This document shows, piece by piece, positions 48,189-57,381 of a DNA stretch of 64,000 nt. The notes beneath the pieces were generated by a model. The model saw only the letters and a list, made by a program, of their open reading frames with translations, ran no database searches and was not told where the DNA came from. Both the position numbers and the translations under genes were made by a program. Origin of the DNA: CBDCUW01 sp963734865 (GTDB lineage Bacteria > Planctomycetota > Planctomycetia > Pirellulales > Pirellulaceae); assembly GCA_963734865.1 (NCBI GenBank), contig CAVTIV010000006.1, positions 496,001 to 560,000 of the forward strand. Direction: 5' to 3'. Position 1 is the stretch's first letter. The number at the start of each line of letters is the position of its first letter.

Positions 48189-50351
48189 TCAGTCGAACCA
48201 CGTCATTTCGCTCTGCAGAACGTATTCCAGACTTTCCAGTCTTTCATTCATGTCTTGTTCGGATTCATCCCTGCTCGCATTGGGTTCGATTTCGGTCTTG
48301 ATCTGACGCGGTTCCTGCCCAACACAGGCGGCAAACAGCGAGTCTACATCGTCTTCGGTCAGATTGGTGTAGACTTCGTCAACGACATGCTCCGACTCCT
48401 CGTCCTTGCGAATCTGCTCGCCTTGGGCGATCGAGGTCGTTCCTGCGATTCGTTGCCGTCCGAGTTCATTGATGACGCTCAGGGCGTCGAGGGCCGATGC
48501 CTTGCCGTCCCCATTGACGTCCACCCACTTGCTCGCCTCCAAACCGGTTACTTCGGCAATGTCCTCTGCGATCAGTTCCGTTCCTCGATCAAGGTGATTG
48601 ATGACGCTGAACGCGTCCTGCGCCGATACGCTGCCGTCCGAATTGACGTCATAACGATCACTGCTGTTTTGGAAGGCAGGCCGCTGAATCACAACCAAGG
48701 CGTCGGACATAGACGAAAGTGCTGTCGCGTCGCTCGCACTCGTCACGATCGCAAAGACTAGGGGAACGAAGCTGTAAGTAACGCGAGGCGGTGTATGGAT
48801 CGCGATCACGACCGCCGTGGTTGTCTGTCCTGGCCCAAGTGTTCCGGCGCCCGCGAAGTCAAAGTACGGCGTTCCATCATCAAGCGTTCCGTCGGAGTTC
48901 TCGACGGTCGTGCCCGTCGATCCCAACTCGGTGATCAACAATCGAATGGGATACGCAAACTCGACGGTCGAAGTGTTGGTGACCGATGCATAGAAACCCC
49001 AAATGCCAGTCCGCCGATTGTACTGCCGGCCGTAAAAATTGAATTCGACGCGATCGGTGACGTCCTCGGGTTCGCTGGGCGCGTCGAACGTAAAAGCACT
49101 ACTGAATGGGGCACTCGGGGCGGCGTCCAGATCCAGCACGGCGCCCGTGCTACTGGAGACGATTACCGAGCCGCCAACCAGTTTGTCACCGTCGGCGTTG
49201 TACCAATAACGGACAAGCCCGCCGCCACGGTTTTCGATCCGGTCGACCGAAACATCGCTGATTGTCACGTCGGTCGTATCGAACGTCGTTTCGTCCAATT
49301 CGGCGAGCGCAGCCGCATCCCACTGAATCGCGACATAGCCGAGATCCAGGTTCGTGACTGATCCGGCAACAGGGGTGACCAGCGTTCCCATCGGCAGCGC
49401 TTCGACATTGATCGCGATGACCGTCGTATAATCATTGAAATCCCCGTCTTTGTCGCTGATTCGAGCCCGTACCGTCCGACTTCTCAGTCCGCCATCGAGG
49501 AAACTGGCGGGTACCGTCACCGAAGACGACGTGGTTTCGGAGATCTCAAACGTGCCATCGTTGTCGAAGTCATAGTGGTAGGTGAAGCCGGCGGTCGTAT
49601 CGGCGGTCGACGGATCGAACGGACCGCCGATCGTTACCGTTGTCGGTGACGCTTCGTCGACCGGCCCGTTGTTGGTCAGCGTTGCGGTCGGCGCGACACT
49701 ATTGATCACGATCTGAGTCGTATAGTCCGAGCCTCCGCCATCGGCGTCTTGAATACGGGCGTGAACCGTCAGCGGGCTATCGGCGTTGTCATCGAGATGA
49801 ATGGCCGGCACCGTTGCGGACGGATCGCTGCTGGTTAGATCGAAGGTGCCATCGTTATCGAAGTCGTACAGGTAGGTGAAACCGGCGGCGGTGTCGGCCG
49901 ACGAAGGATCAAGTTGATTGCTGAAGGAGACGACCGCGGTAGAGCCCTCGTTGACAGGACCGTCGTTGGCAAGCGCGGCCGTAGGAGCCGAGTTGCCGAC
50001 AGTTAGAATCGCAGAAGCCTCACCAACATCGCCGCTACCGTCATCGACGCGCACGTGGACGGTGAAGCTGCCTTGATCATGGATGCCGAGACTCTCGAGC
50101 TGGTTCCATGAGAGCGTTGGCGTGGCTCCGGTGGCGTCGGTGAAGACGCCATCGTTGTTGACATCCCAGGCGAAGGTCAACGGATCGCCATCGGCGTCGG
50201 ATCGAGCCGCTTGCGTTGAGCACCAGGTCGTCTCCTTCGACGATCTCATAAGGGCCGCCGGCGCTGGCGATCGGTGGCGTATTGCCACCCGAGAAGAGGA
50301 CATTGTCAATCGTGATGGTGCTTTCAACGGAACCAAATCCAAGCAGATCAA
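48189..50351 (-). CDS. Giant protein segment: PKD repeats, C-terminal dockerin and acidic tail
   Basis: Three PKD-type units are seen (GDPLTFAWDVNNDGVFTDAT; FTYLYDFDNDGTFDLTSSDP; FTYHYDFDNDGTFEISETTS), each about 95 residues with intervening APTAxLxNxGPVxE linkers. A beta-sandwich follows, then a type I dockerin pair, DVNSDGSVSAQDAFSVINHL and DVNGDGKASALDALSVINEL (about 48455-48660), which binds calcium and, in planctomycetes, commonly ends giant exported proteins. The last 75 residues are acidic and end SEMTWFD before TGA at 48189. The apparent start at 50351 is only where the frame opens after an indel. Confidence 0.85.
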   Translation of the reverse strand: MICLDLVPLKAPSRLTMSSSRVAIRHRSPAPAALMRSSKETTWCSTQAARSDADGDPLTFAWDVNNDGVFTDATGATPTLSWNQLESLGIHDQGSFTVHVRVDDGSGDVGEASAILTVGNSAPTAALANDGPVNEGSTAVVSFSNQLDPSSADTAAGFTYLYDFDNDGTFDLTSSDPSATVPAIHLDDNADSPLTVHARIQDADGGGSDYTTQIVINSVAPTATLTNNGPVDEASPTTVTIGGPFDPSTADTTAGFTYHYDFDNDGTFEISETTSSSVTVPASFLDGGLRSRTVRARISDKDGDFNDYTTVIAINVEALPMGTLVTPVAGSVTNLDLGYVAIQWDAAALAELDETTFDTTDVTISDVSVDRIENRGGGLVRYWYNADGDKLVGGSVIVSSSTGAVLDLDAAPSAPFSSAFTFDAPSEPEDVTDRVEFNFYGRQYNRRTGIWGFYASVTNTSTVEFAYPIRLLITELGSTGTTVENSDGTLDDGTPYFDFAGAGTLGPGQTTTAVVIAIHTPPRVTYSFVPLVFAIVTSASDATALSSMSDALVVIQRPAFQNSSDRYDVNSDGSVSAQDAFSVINHLDRGTELIAEDIAEVTGLEASKWVDVNGDGKASALDALSVINELGRQRIAGTTSIAQGEQIRKDEESEHVVDEVYTNLTEDDVDSLFAACVGQEPRQIKTEIEPNASRDESEQDMNERLESLEYVLQSEMTWFD

Positions 50352-51333
50352 AGTACAGCACCGCCTCGGTGCCGGCGGGGATCCCTGACACGTCGATGAC
50401 GATCGTCAGCGGCGTTTCCAGCGACGAGAGGAGATCGCCGGAGACCGATGTTCCCGGCACGGTCACTTCGCTGCCGAAATAGGCTTGGCCGGTGGCTTGA
50501 ATGTTCAACAGCGAGTCGGTGCCCGTCAGTCCGACGGCGGTCCCGACCAGGGGCGTCATGGCGTGAGCATCGAGCAGTGCCACCTCAAAGGCATCTGGCG
50601 GCGAAGAACTTTCCGGCACAAATGCCGCCCGTTCAATCGTGAACTGCAACTGCGTAGCGTGCGCAGGAACGATGAACGCTTGCGAGATACCGGAGGTAAG
50701 CAATCCGTCTTCGGCCAGCTCGAGCTGCCCCGCAGAGACCGACACGTCGCCGCGCGCATCCCAGGCAAATCCGAGACTACTCATATCATGATCAAAGGCC
50801 CCGTTGGCGATGTCCTCTTGCAAGGCCGCATGAAGTGCTGATCTCTTCCCGACTTCCATATAAGGCTGGATGTTCCACAGCGCGTCGGCGTTGATGAGTT
50901 CCAGCGCCAGCTCGACCAGCGAGCTTCCAGCATCGGCACCAGGAGACGCGACCTCAAATATGTCGGGGGGCGATTCTGCACCGTCACCTGCGACGCTGAA
51001 ATCTTGAATCGAAGCTGCTCCGTTGTCGGGCAAGACGGTTCTTCCGTCCATGCTCGGTACCGGAGAGGGCACGAGGAAGCCATCGGCTCGGCGCGGCGGC
51101 GATGATTTCGCGTCGACTTCGGTCGGCAACTTCCGTGTCGATATCGCCAAAGTCGCGTTCATTAAATCGTTGAAATGAATAACAGGATCAAGGTGGTCTT
51201 CGTCGGCGCTGAGCGTGGCGACAAAGTCGGGACCAACGAACAGTTTGGATCCGTCTACGGTTGTTTGCACATGTCGATCAAAGCCGGAGTATCCCGAGAT
51301 GAAGCCGGCAATGTGCGAAATTTCATGCAACAT
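50077..51333 (-). CDS. Giant protein segment: metallopeptidase-like motif and beta-sandwich modules
   Basis: Opens with MLHEISHIAGFISGYSGFDR, an HExxHxxGF zinc-site motif of matrixin-like peptidases, followed by HLDPVIHFNDLMNATLAIST, also found in that group. The position expected to hold the third zinc ligand is Ser, so catalysis is doubtful. After a linker (SPPDIFEVASPGADAGSSLV) come two modules of about 200 residues with DAFEVALLDAHAMTPLVGTA and TVLYFDLLGFGS-like VLYFDLLGFGSVESTITIDN, a pattern of large planctomycete adhesins. The frame then changes into the PKD segment near 50200. Confidence 0.75.
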   Translation of the reverse strand: MLHEISHIAGFISGYSGFDRHVQTTVDGSKLFVGPDFVATLSADEDHLDPVIHFNDLMNATLAISTRKLPTEVDAKSSPPRRADGFLVPSPVPSMDGRTVLPDNGAASIQDFSVAGDGAESPPDIFEVASPGADAGSSLVELALELINADALWNIQPYMEVGKRSALHAALQEDIANGAFDHDMSSLGFAWDARGDVSVSAGQLELAEDGLLTSGISQAFIVPAHATQLQFTIERAAFVPESSSPPDAFEVALLDAHAMTPLVGTAVGLTGTDSLLNIQATGQAYFGSEVTVPGTSVSGDLLSSLETPLTIVIDVSGIPAGTEAVLYFDLLGFGSVESTITIDNVLFSGGNTPPIASAGGPYEIVEGDDLVLNASGSIRRRWRSVDLRLGCQQRWRLHRRHRSHANALMEPARESRHP

Positions 51334-51370
51334 GACGCTCAGCAGATCGTAGGATCCGGCTGCCTCGGAC

Positions 51371-51730
51371 TCACCAACAGGCTCGAAAAGCGACTTCGCT
51401 CAGTGACACAGTGAACTCACCATGATCAGCCGGCGTGTCATCAATGAACCAGCCGCGACCCGACGCATTTACGTCGATGATCAACGTTCCACCAACGGGC
51501 CGTCCTTGATCATCAAACTTCGTCGGGCGAGCTTCGGCGAGTTGACCTGGAGGAAGGTCCGCGACGACGGCGCGGATATCCAGAGGAACCTCGAGCGCCA
51601 CGATATCTTGCCAAATGTCTAACGCATTCTGACTCAAATTCTCGATCGCAACAGGATCGAGTTCGGTCGCCGTTAATTCGCCAGCAGGATCCACATCAGA
51701 TTCTCGCGTGACAAGTGGCGCCCAAACCAT
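51371..51730 (-). CDS. Giant protein segment: linker before the metallopeptidase-like motif
   Basis: A short frame joining the endonuclease region to the HEISH segment: DPAGELTATELDPVAIENLS, ALDIWQDIVALEVPLDIRAV and GTLIIDVNASGRGWFIDDTP, which is the usual run-up to a matrixin-type HExxH domain in these giants. It is linked to its neighbours by indels near 51680-51700 and about 51375. Confidence 0.65.
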   Translation of the reverse strand: MVWAPLVTRESDVDPAGELTATELDPVAIENLSQNALDIWQDIVALEVPLDIRAVVADLPPGQLAEARPTKFDDQGRPVGGTLIIDVNASGRGWFIDDTPADHGEFTVSLSEVAFRACW

Positions 51731-52437
51731 GTGCCATCGAACGGAGATGATTCGAGAGCCCCTTCTACTGCGTCCGGCAATTCGGAAAAGAAGTTGTAAT
51801 TTGTCAAGGCCTCGATGTCGTCGACAGTAACAAGGAATGCCGGATCATTCCAATCCTTATCTAAGAACGTCGCATCGCTCGGATCGTTCGGCATGAGTAC
51901 GGCGATCATCTTAGCGTTCGTGGAGTTGATCTCACCTAATGATAGTCCGCTCCTGTTGAGAACGAGCGCTACTTTCCAGACCTGTTCCGGAATGGCAACC
52001 TTATCTTTCAATGGGTTGCCCTCAGCCGGAGTGATGCACCCGTCTAACAGGACTCCGCACACTCCTCCGGCAAAAATGTACATCTCCCTGTTCGAAACTA
52101 GCGACTTGTTGAAGCTCATCTTCCAATTGTGCCCACGGGCCATTCTGGTTGTTGCCGGGATGCTGGGGAATGATGTTCGTGACGTAGAAAGTAGAAGTAC
52201 TGTCTTTGAGAGTGCGATTCCGATCCGAAGAGGCGGCCATGTGTCCTCGGTCATATCCGCTGTTGGTGTAGTCGGAATCCCTTGCACTTGGAAACTCCTC
52301 CGGGAGCTCCGGATCTTGCCGAAACGCGATTTCTGGACGTTCCACACCCCCCAGCCAATCCTTGTTAAGGGTCCACCCCACCCAATTTGGAATGCGGTCT
52401 TCTGGATCGTAAGAGAGACTGTACTGCGGACGCTCAA
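51673..52437 (-). CDS. Giant protein segment: second half of the endonuclease domain
   Basis: From about 52085 this frame continues the endonuclease: REMYIFAGGVCG, QVWKVALVLNRSGLSLGEIN, AKMIAVLMPNDP and FLVTVDDIEALTNYNFFSEL, the C-terminal half of the DNA/RNA non-specific endonuclease fold. The part of the frame upstream of 52085 is a shadow of the first half. Confidence 0.7.
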   Translation of the reverse strand: MSVRSTVSLTIQKTAFQIGWGGPLTRIGWGVWNVQKSRFGKIRSSRRSFQVQGIPTTPTADMTEDTWPPLRIGIALSKTVLLLSTSRTSFPSIPATTRMARGHNWKMSFNKSLVSNREMYIFAGGVCGVLLDGCITPAEGNPLKDKVAIPEQVWKVALVLNRSGLSLGEINSTNAKMIAVLMPNDPSDATFLDKDWNDPAFLVTVDDIEALTNYNFFSELPDAVEGALESSPFDGTWFGRHLSRENLMWILLAN

Positions 52438-52876
52438 TCAGATAATTGGTGTATTGCGTTGTCCGAGCATCGGACGGATTGCCAACCAGCAACTGCTTGC
52501 TGCCGAAGTAGACGTTATCAATGTCCACACCGTAGGCGTTACCGGCAACATCGATTCTGACCTCGGCAGTTTTTCCTCGCAGCTGGTCTGGCACGTTGAA
52601 ATGGAATGTTTCGAATCCGCTGTCGACTGCTGGATCAAGATCCTCTAATCCATAGACGAGATTGTTCTTGGCGGTATCGTAATGACCATCAACATCGATA
52701 CCTAACGCTTTGATTTGAATATGGTCTTGCAAATCGATCCACGTGCCACCGGGTTGTCTCATGGAAACGATGATCTCTCCATCACCCGTGTCGTGCGGTG
52801 CCCACGCATCCAATCGAAGTACACCCCAGGATGGAACAAAGACAGGCTCGTGAACGATCCCCTGACCGCTATTCAA
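52022..52876 (-). CDS. Giant protein segment: jelly-roll module and DNA/RNA non-specific endonuclease (first half)
   Basis: The first 135 residues form a beta-sandwich (VLRLDAWAPHDTGDGEIIVS, EVRIDVAGNAYGVDIDNVYF). From about residue 140 the endonuclease begins: YSLSYDPEDRIPNWVGWTLN, DYTNSGYDRGHMAASSDRNR with the catalytic DRGH (His codon 52241-52243), and YVTNIIPQHPGNNQNGPWAQ holding the metal-binding Asn. These are the Serratia/NucA-type motifs, so the domain should be active on DNA and RNA with a divalent metal. It spans about 52456-51760 after one indel near 52085. An extracellular nuclease inside a giant surface protein suggests use of environmental nucleic acid or attack on competitors; both are inference. 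Confidence 0.85.
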   Translation of the reverse strand: MNSGQGIVHEPVFVPSWGVLRLDAWAPHDTGDGEIIVSMRQPGGTWIDLQDHIQIKALGIDVDGHYDTAKNNLVYGLEDLDPAVDSGFETFHFNVPDQLRGKTAEVRIDVAGNAYGVDIDNVYFGSKQLLVGNPSDARTTQYTNYLIERPQYSLSYDPEDRIPNWVGWTLNKDWLGGVERPEIAFRQDPELPEEFPSARDSDYTNSGYDRGHMAASSDRNRTLKDSTSTFYVTNIIPQHPGNNQNGPWAQLEDELQQVASFEQGDVHFCRRSVRSPVRRVHHSG

Positions 52877-53648
52877 ATTGACGGCCAGGTTCGCCTCGTG
52901 AGGGTCGTTGCCAACTCGCTCACATTCACCAATTGAGCGACTGTCAACTGAGTTGAACCGTCTCCGATCGCTGCATAAAGTGATCCATCTGCCGCCATGA
53001 GGGGACTGTGCAGCCCGGGCGTTTCGTCGAGGAATTGCCAGGCCGAGACGATGCCATGCTCATCGTGCTGGAAATCACCGTTACAGACGCCTTCCCCTTG
53101 GTGAAAGTTGTCGTCGACACAGGGTGAGAACGTGAAGTTGTCCAGCCACACCTCGGCGTCACCTTCGAGTCTCACGGTCAACGTGGCCACTGTTCCAGAA
53201 ACTCCTGCGGGAACGCTAACCAGGAAGGGTGAAAAGCCGACGGTTTCCTCTTCGAGCTGCACCGCTACGTCAATCGGTTCACCATTGAACAGCAGCTCCA
53301 ACTGTGCATCAGGCGCGGCGATAACCGTTCGATAGTCGAACTGCAGATAAGTGGCGTCCGGTGGCACATACATCCGGTTGTGGGTGATTTCTGTAAGTTC
53401 AGGAAAAACCGGTACCTCGACTCGGTACCATCATCCAGAAAGACGCTGTCGATGCCATCGAGGATTTCGGCCGGAAAGAATGCGTCAAAGGCCGCGCCGG
53501 CGAGCTGCTGCAGGTCGAGTGGCAATTGTCCGCGGCTGCCGAGCCGCAGTGCATAGTCGGTAAAATCCTCGGCGTCATTCGTACTACCTGCGGATTCCGG
53601 CGCTGCCGTCCCCTTTGAAGGGGTTGGGAATCGTTCCAATCTCGACAA
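52873..53648 (-). CDS. Giant protein segment: beta-sandwich module before the endonuclease
   Basis: Two frames joined near 53370: LRLGSRGQLPLDLQQLAGAA, FDAFFPAEILDGIDSVFLDD then YVPPDATYLQFDYRTVIAAP, ATLTVRLEGDAEVWLDNFTF. This resembles carbohydrate-binding-like jelly rolls in planctomycete adhesins. CVDDNFHQGEGVCNGDFQHD marks the linker to the next module. No catalytic motif seen. Confidence 0.65.
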
Positions 53649-54222
53649 GATGTGTTCCCTGGGTCAAAGTTCCTTCAACAACTCCGTTGTGGAAGGACCA
53701 GCCGGGAAGCTCAGCCCAGGACGGGCCAAACTGTTCACCGGCTGCTGAAAAGGCGACGGGAAATCGTCCCAAGACAGGGCGGACCGTGGAGTTGAAATTG
53801 CCATTGAAAATTGTCGGAACAGCCTGGTCACCGGCTGGCGAAGTCGAATTGTCGAAAACGACTGGCGTCGAATCCCCGGAAGCGGGGCGATGTTCGACAC
53901 CCCCGCCAAGGACCGAATAGTAGAACCCTTCGCCGATTCCCTCCCACGTACGATGTTCGTAGATGTCTTCTGGCGAGTCGAGGCTGGGGGGCCATTGGCC
54001 CGGCTCGATGCTGCCCACCAATTGTTGCGTTTCGGGTGACAGTTGTGAGACTTCGTGAGCGGTGTACCAGGGAAGCAGATCCTCGCTGTCCTTGAATGCC
54101 CGATTCCAATCCTCATTGGCATGGGCCGAGAAACGCAAGAGTCCTTCTTCACTGTTTTCGGGAAATGCTTGGAGGGAAAGATCTGTGGTACCCGCATACC
54201 AAGCTCTGACTCGTTGATGCAC
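53584..54222 (-). CDS. Giant protein segment following the hydrolase-like domain
   Basis: This frame continues the hydrolase segment after an indel near 54220-54240: TTDLSLQAFPENSEEGLLRF, DWNRAFKDSEDLLPWYTAHE, GIGEGFYYSVLGGGVEHRPA, then NGNFNSTVRPVLGRFPVAFS and SWAELPGWSFHNGVVEGTLT, the start of a beta-sandwich. The internal ATG at 54222 is not a credible gene start. Confidence 0.65.
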   Translation of the reverse strand: MHQRVRAWYAGTTDLSLQAFPENSEEGLLRFSAHANEDWNRAFKDSEDLLPWYTAHEVSQLSPETQQLVGSIEPGQWPPSLDSPEDIYEHRTWEGIGEGFYYSVLGGGVEHRPASGDSTPVVFDNSTSPAGDQAVPTIFNGNFNSTVRPVLGRFPVAFSAAGEQFGPSWAELPGWSFHNGVVEGTLTQGTHLVEIGTIPNPFKGDGSAGIRR

Positions 54223-55253
54223 ACCACCGGCACCGAAGAATTGACCGATGTCATGATCTTGGTTGAAACCAGCTCGAGGCGGCTCGTTTCGCCCGGTAAT
54301 GGGACGGGCTCCAGAGGTCCAGTGACGCGTTCAATGCCATCATCGGTCCAGCCCAAACGCAAATCGATGTCCGCACCCTCGATGGACCGACCATTCGGTG
54401 TGAGCGTGAGAATCGTTCCGCCGCCCAGAGCATCAACAGCACCGCCGACGACACCTCTCCCGCTGATTGACTGCGGCGTGGTTCTAGCGACTTCTTGATA
54501 GTAATTGTCATGAAACGTTTCATTCTCCCAACGCTGTATTTTTGGGTCGAGAAAATCGTCGTATCGTATTTGACCCAGATTCATAAGCTCAACGGTGGCA
54601 GCGGCGGTGCCTGCAAGATTTGCCGCGGCCCCTGCAAGCAGTCCAAGAAGGGGGCCAATCAAGGGAATCGAGGTCAATCCGGGCTCCAAAACGTGGGCGG
54701 CCGCTTTGAGTGTCGTCAGGGCTTCGCTGAGCGGAATGTTGAGCGAGTCCATCAGGCGGATATCATGTGGGTCAAGCGTCGTTACATGCAGATCCGTCAG
54801 TGTGCCGACGTTCGGATAATACGTTCCCAGTCTCTGGGCGATTTCGCTCGTGACGGTGGCACCGCGGCTGAATCCAATGAGATCGATAGGCGAAGAGAAG
54901 ATATTCCCTAAACTTGCATCGAGCTGCACGAGTCCCGCAAAGAATGCGTCGGCGGCCGCCTCCGCAAAACCTGTATCGCTGATCGCCGAATCGATCGCCC
55001 AGTTGTTGATCAGCACGAGTGGTCGTCCCAGCTCGGGCGACCCGTTGTCGAAATCGTAGCTACCGGTTGCTGTGTTGTAGGTTCCAACAACACCGTCGCC
55101 CATCTGTGCGATGGCATTTCCCAACTCCTGAAACTTCACATCCACGAGGTCATCGCCGATATAGGGCGTCACAAATCCATGCGTGAGCACGGTAACGGAG
55201 CTGAAGACGTCCGGATCTCCGGCACGCACAGGGGCAAGGAAAAGCGTTCCCAT
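53664..55253 (-). CDS. Giant protein segment: alpha/beta-hydrolase domain
   Basis: Residues about 20-170 read SVTVLTHGFVTPYIGDDLVD (oxyanion HG), PLVLINNWAIDSAISDTGFA, PIDLIGFSRGATVTSEIAQR with the nucleophile motif G-F-S-R-G (Ser codon 54867-54869) and LHVTTLDPHDIRLMD with a possible catalytic Asp. This is a lipase/esterase-like fold. A glycine/alanine-rich stretch (IPLIGPLLGLLAGAAANLAG) follows. Beyond about 54235 the frame is out of register and the real sequence continues in the frame at 54222. Substrate unknown. Confidence 0.8.
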   Translation of the reverse strand: MGTLFLAPVRAGDPDVFSSVTVLTHGFVTPYIGDDLVDVKFQELGNAIAQMGDGVVGTYNTATGSYDFDNGSPELGRPLVLINNWAIDSAISDTGFAEAAADAFFAGLVQLDASLGNIFSSPIDLIGFSRGATVTSEIAQRLGTYYPNVGTLTDLHVTTLDPHDIRLMDSLNIPLSEALTTLKAAAHVLEPGLTSIPLIGPLLGLLAGAAANLAGTAAATVELMNLGQIRYDDFLDPKIQRWENETFHDNYYQEVARTTPQSISGRGVVGGAVDALGGGTILTLTPNGRSIEGADIDLRLGWTDDGIERVTGPLEPVPLPGETSRLELVSTKIMTSVNSSVPVVCINESELGMRVPQIFPSKHFPKTVKKDSCVSRPMPMRIGIGHSRTARICFPGTPLTKSHNCHPKRNNWWAASSRANGPPASTRQKTSTNIVRGRESAKGSTIRSLAGVSNIAPLPGIRRQSFSTIRLRQPVTRLFRQFSMAISTPRSALSWDDFPSPFQQPVNSLARPGLSFPAGPSTTELLKEL

Positions 55254-55731
55254 TGACGACTCTCGGTCCCATCGGGATGGGTAAGTATCACACCCCAGTA
55301 GTACGTTTGCCCGGCAGTCAGGCTGAGATGCTCAGGCAACGTGAATTGTGTTTCTGATCCTAGGTTCAGCCCATTAACGATCCGGGTAAAATTCACGTCG
55401 TCCGATTCTTCACCCAAGCCGAGGGAGTCCAGGAGTTGATCAACGACCGATGCCCCTGCAACTCTGGTCTGTCATCCGGCCAAAGCCCCTGCCCTGGAGC
55501 ATAGGTACTCACGTAGAGATGACTCGAAGGAGCCACGTGATAGTCCAGGCTGTACTGGCCATCAACCGTCCATTCGAACTCGATCGGTTCGGAATCAGAG
55601 CAATCGTCAAGGTTTCCAGCGGGCGAGACAAGTGAGAGAACAGGCCTTTCCGGGACAGCTTGACAAAACGATCCCTCCAGGGCTACCACCGACGCCGATC
55701 GGGCCGTTGTCAGCGTATTTGGGAACAGCAA
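55169..55731 (-). CDS. Giant protein segment: fibronectin-like module
   Basis: Two short frames join near 55400: RPVLSLVSPAGNLDDCSDSE, PIEFEWTVDGQYSLDYHVAP then FTRIVNGLNLGSETQFTLPE and HLSLTAGQTYYWGVILTHPD, together one fibronectin III-like fold (FEWxxxG...Y.L.V......L.....YYWxVxxxxxxG). It sits between the beta-propeller and the hydrolase. Confidence 0.65.
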
Positions 55732-57347
55732 ACGTGTAGATTCCTTTCGCCCTTGAACAGAAATCGCACAAGCTGGCCAATCCTCACACCATTGTGTTGT
55801 CGACCCGTCCGGATACTGCCCCGGTAATCGGGTCCGGCTCCGCTGTACTCTCTCGGGTCCCAGTTGACGATCGAGTAATTCGCCCGTGCGTCGACCAACT
55901 CTTTCAAAGGATTCGGTGGCGGAGGAGGGATTGGATCGCCCGGCTGCCGCGGCGGTGTTTCTGGCGGAATCGGCAGCCCCAGCTGCACGAGTTCGTCATT
56001 GGTTGCTTCGATTTCATCAATGGGCACGTCCTGAAGGCGGCACTGTTCAACCGGCGTCTCATTGGCAAGACACAACTCGGCCGCCTGAATCATCAACTGA
56101 GCATCAAAGACGAATACCGAACTCGTTCCGTGGTAGCTGACATAGAGATACCGATCATCGGGCGAAAGGACGATGTCGCTGGGATATGCATTGGGGATGG
56201 GCCGCGTGGCACCGATCACGATTGGAATGTCCGTGACCGCTGCGAGTTCGTCGGCGTCAGCGTTCAGCAACCCGTCAAGTGATCGGTATGGATTCTTGAT
56301 GATCCCCACGTTACCGCCGCTGGGGATGCCGCCATAGTTGGGATCGCTGGAAGGATCATTCCTTAACGTCTCGCGATTGATGCCGGTCACGAAGGCATGC
56401 TTTCCGTCGCTGGTGACGACGACGCCCGTGACGTTCTGGACGTCGAAGTAATCGGCGCTCGGATTCACTTCGATCGTGACATCATGGACCAGGGGGTTGC
56501 CGTTGCTGTCAAATACTTGGTTGCCATCGTCATCGCGAACGCCCCTGCTGACCGTCTTTTCTGTTTGCCCCAGGACAACAGGAACCGTCGCGGAGACGGC
56601 CTGGAAGGAGTCGGGATCATCGTTGACGACGTGGATGAAACCAAAGGCGTTGGCATCTCGCGTCCCCTGATTCGTGAAGACCATGAAGTCCGGGTCATTT
56701 GTAGGGGCAATCCCATAGGTCATCTCGTAGGTGGCGTCCCCTATTCTGCCGACTGAACGGGTGGGGCCCGCGGGAATGACTTGCCGGTAGTTGGGCATGT
56801 CTCGGTCCGCCGGATCGACGTCAATCACGGCGATGACGCTGTCCTGGTAAGTCGATCGATAGAGGACGCTCGAGGTATCATTACTCAGCTGGTCCCGTAC
56901 TACGAATTCATTGAAATTCCTTTGGCTGGGGATCGTTACGAACAGTCGCCGGCCGTCTGAACTCAAAGCCATTTGACGGATACCGGTGAATCCATCATTG
57001 GTGGGGAATCCCGGCGTATCGGGCGTGCGGATCAAGCCGATATCCGCGCCGAGTATTTCCACCGGAATGGTTTCGACGAGCTGGTGGTAATCTGGACTTT
57101 GCGGATTGATGTCGATGACGTGTACCGCCCCCACTCCTTTGTCGCCGACATAAAGGAACTCGCCTTTCGGGTCGGTCACCATCCAGAAGGGAAATGCCTG
57201 ACAGTGGTAGCCAACGTCTTCGCAATGACCAATGTCAATCGAATTCATGCCGGGGACATCGGGCAACACGTCGATCTGACGCAATCCAAGCGTGTCGATG
57301 ACGGCAATTTTTCCGGTGAGTGTCATCGAAACATAGGCTCGGCTCAA
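55710..57347 (-). CDS. Giant protein segment: YVTN/surface-layer beta-propeller
   Basis: Propeller blades are evident: SRAYVSMTLTGKIAVIDTLG, GEFLYVGDKGVGAVHVIDIN, DGRRLFVTIPSQRNFNEFVV, DGKHAFVTGINRETL and DDRYLYVSYHGTSSVFVFDA, the YVTN-type repeats of surface-layer proteins. A proline-rich linker (LPIPPETPPRQPGDPIPPPP) follows at the C-terminal side. The preceding residues HTPHAIALSPDL lie in another frame, so the internal ATG is not a start. Confidence 0.8.
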   Translation of the reverse strand: MSRAYVSMTLTGKIAVIDTLGLRQIDVLPDVPGMNSIDIGHCEDVGYHCQAFPFWMVTDPKGEFLYVGDKGVGAVHVIDINPQSPDYHQLVETIPVEILGADIGLIRTPDTPGFPTNDGFTGIRQMALSSDGRRLFVTIPSQRNFNEFVVRDQLSNDTSSVLYRSTYQDSVIAVIDVDPADRDMPNYRQVIPAGPTRSVGRIGDATYEMTYGIAPTNDPDFMVFTNQGTRDANAFGFIHVVNDDPDSFQAVSATVPVVLGQTEKTVSRGVRDDDGNQVFDSNGNPLVHDVTIEVNPSADYFDVQNVTGVVVTSDGKHAFVTGINRETLRNDPSSDPNYGGIPSGGNVGIIKNPYRSLDGLLNADADELAAVTDIPIVIGATRPIPNAYPSDIVLSPDDRYLYVSYHGTSSVFVFDAQLMIQAAELCLANETPVEQCRLQDVPIDEIEATNDELVQLGLPIPPETPPRQPGDPIPPPPPNPLKELVDARANYSIVNWDPREYSGAGPDYRGSIRTGRQHNGVRIGQLVRFLFKGERNLHVCCSQIR

Positions 57348-57381
57348 ATCCGGGCTCAGCGCGATGGCGTGTGGAGTATGG

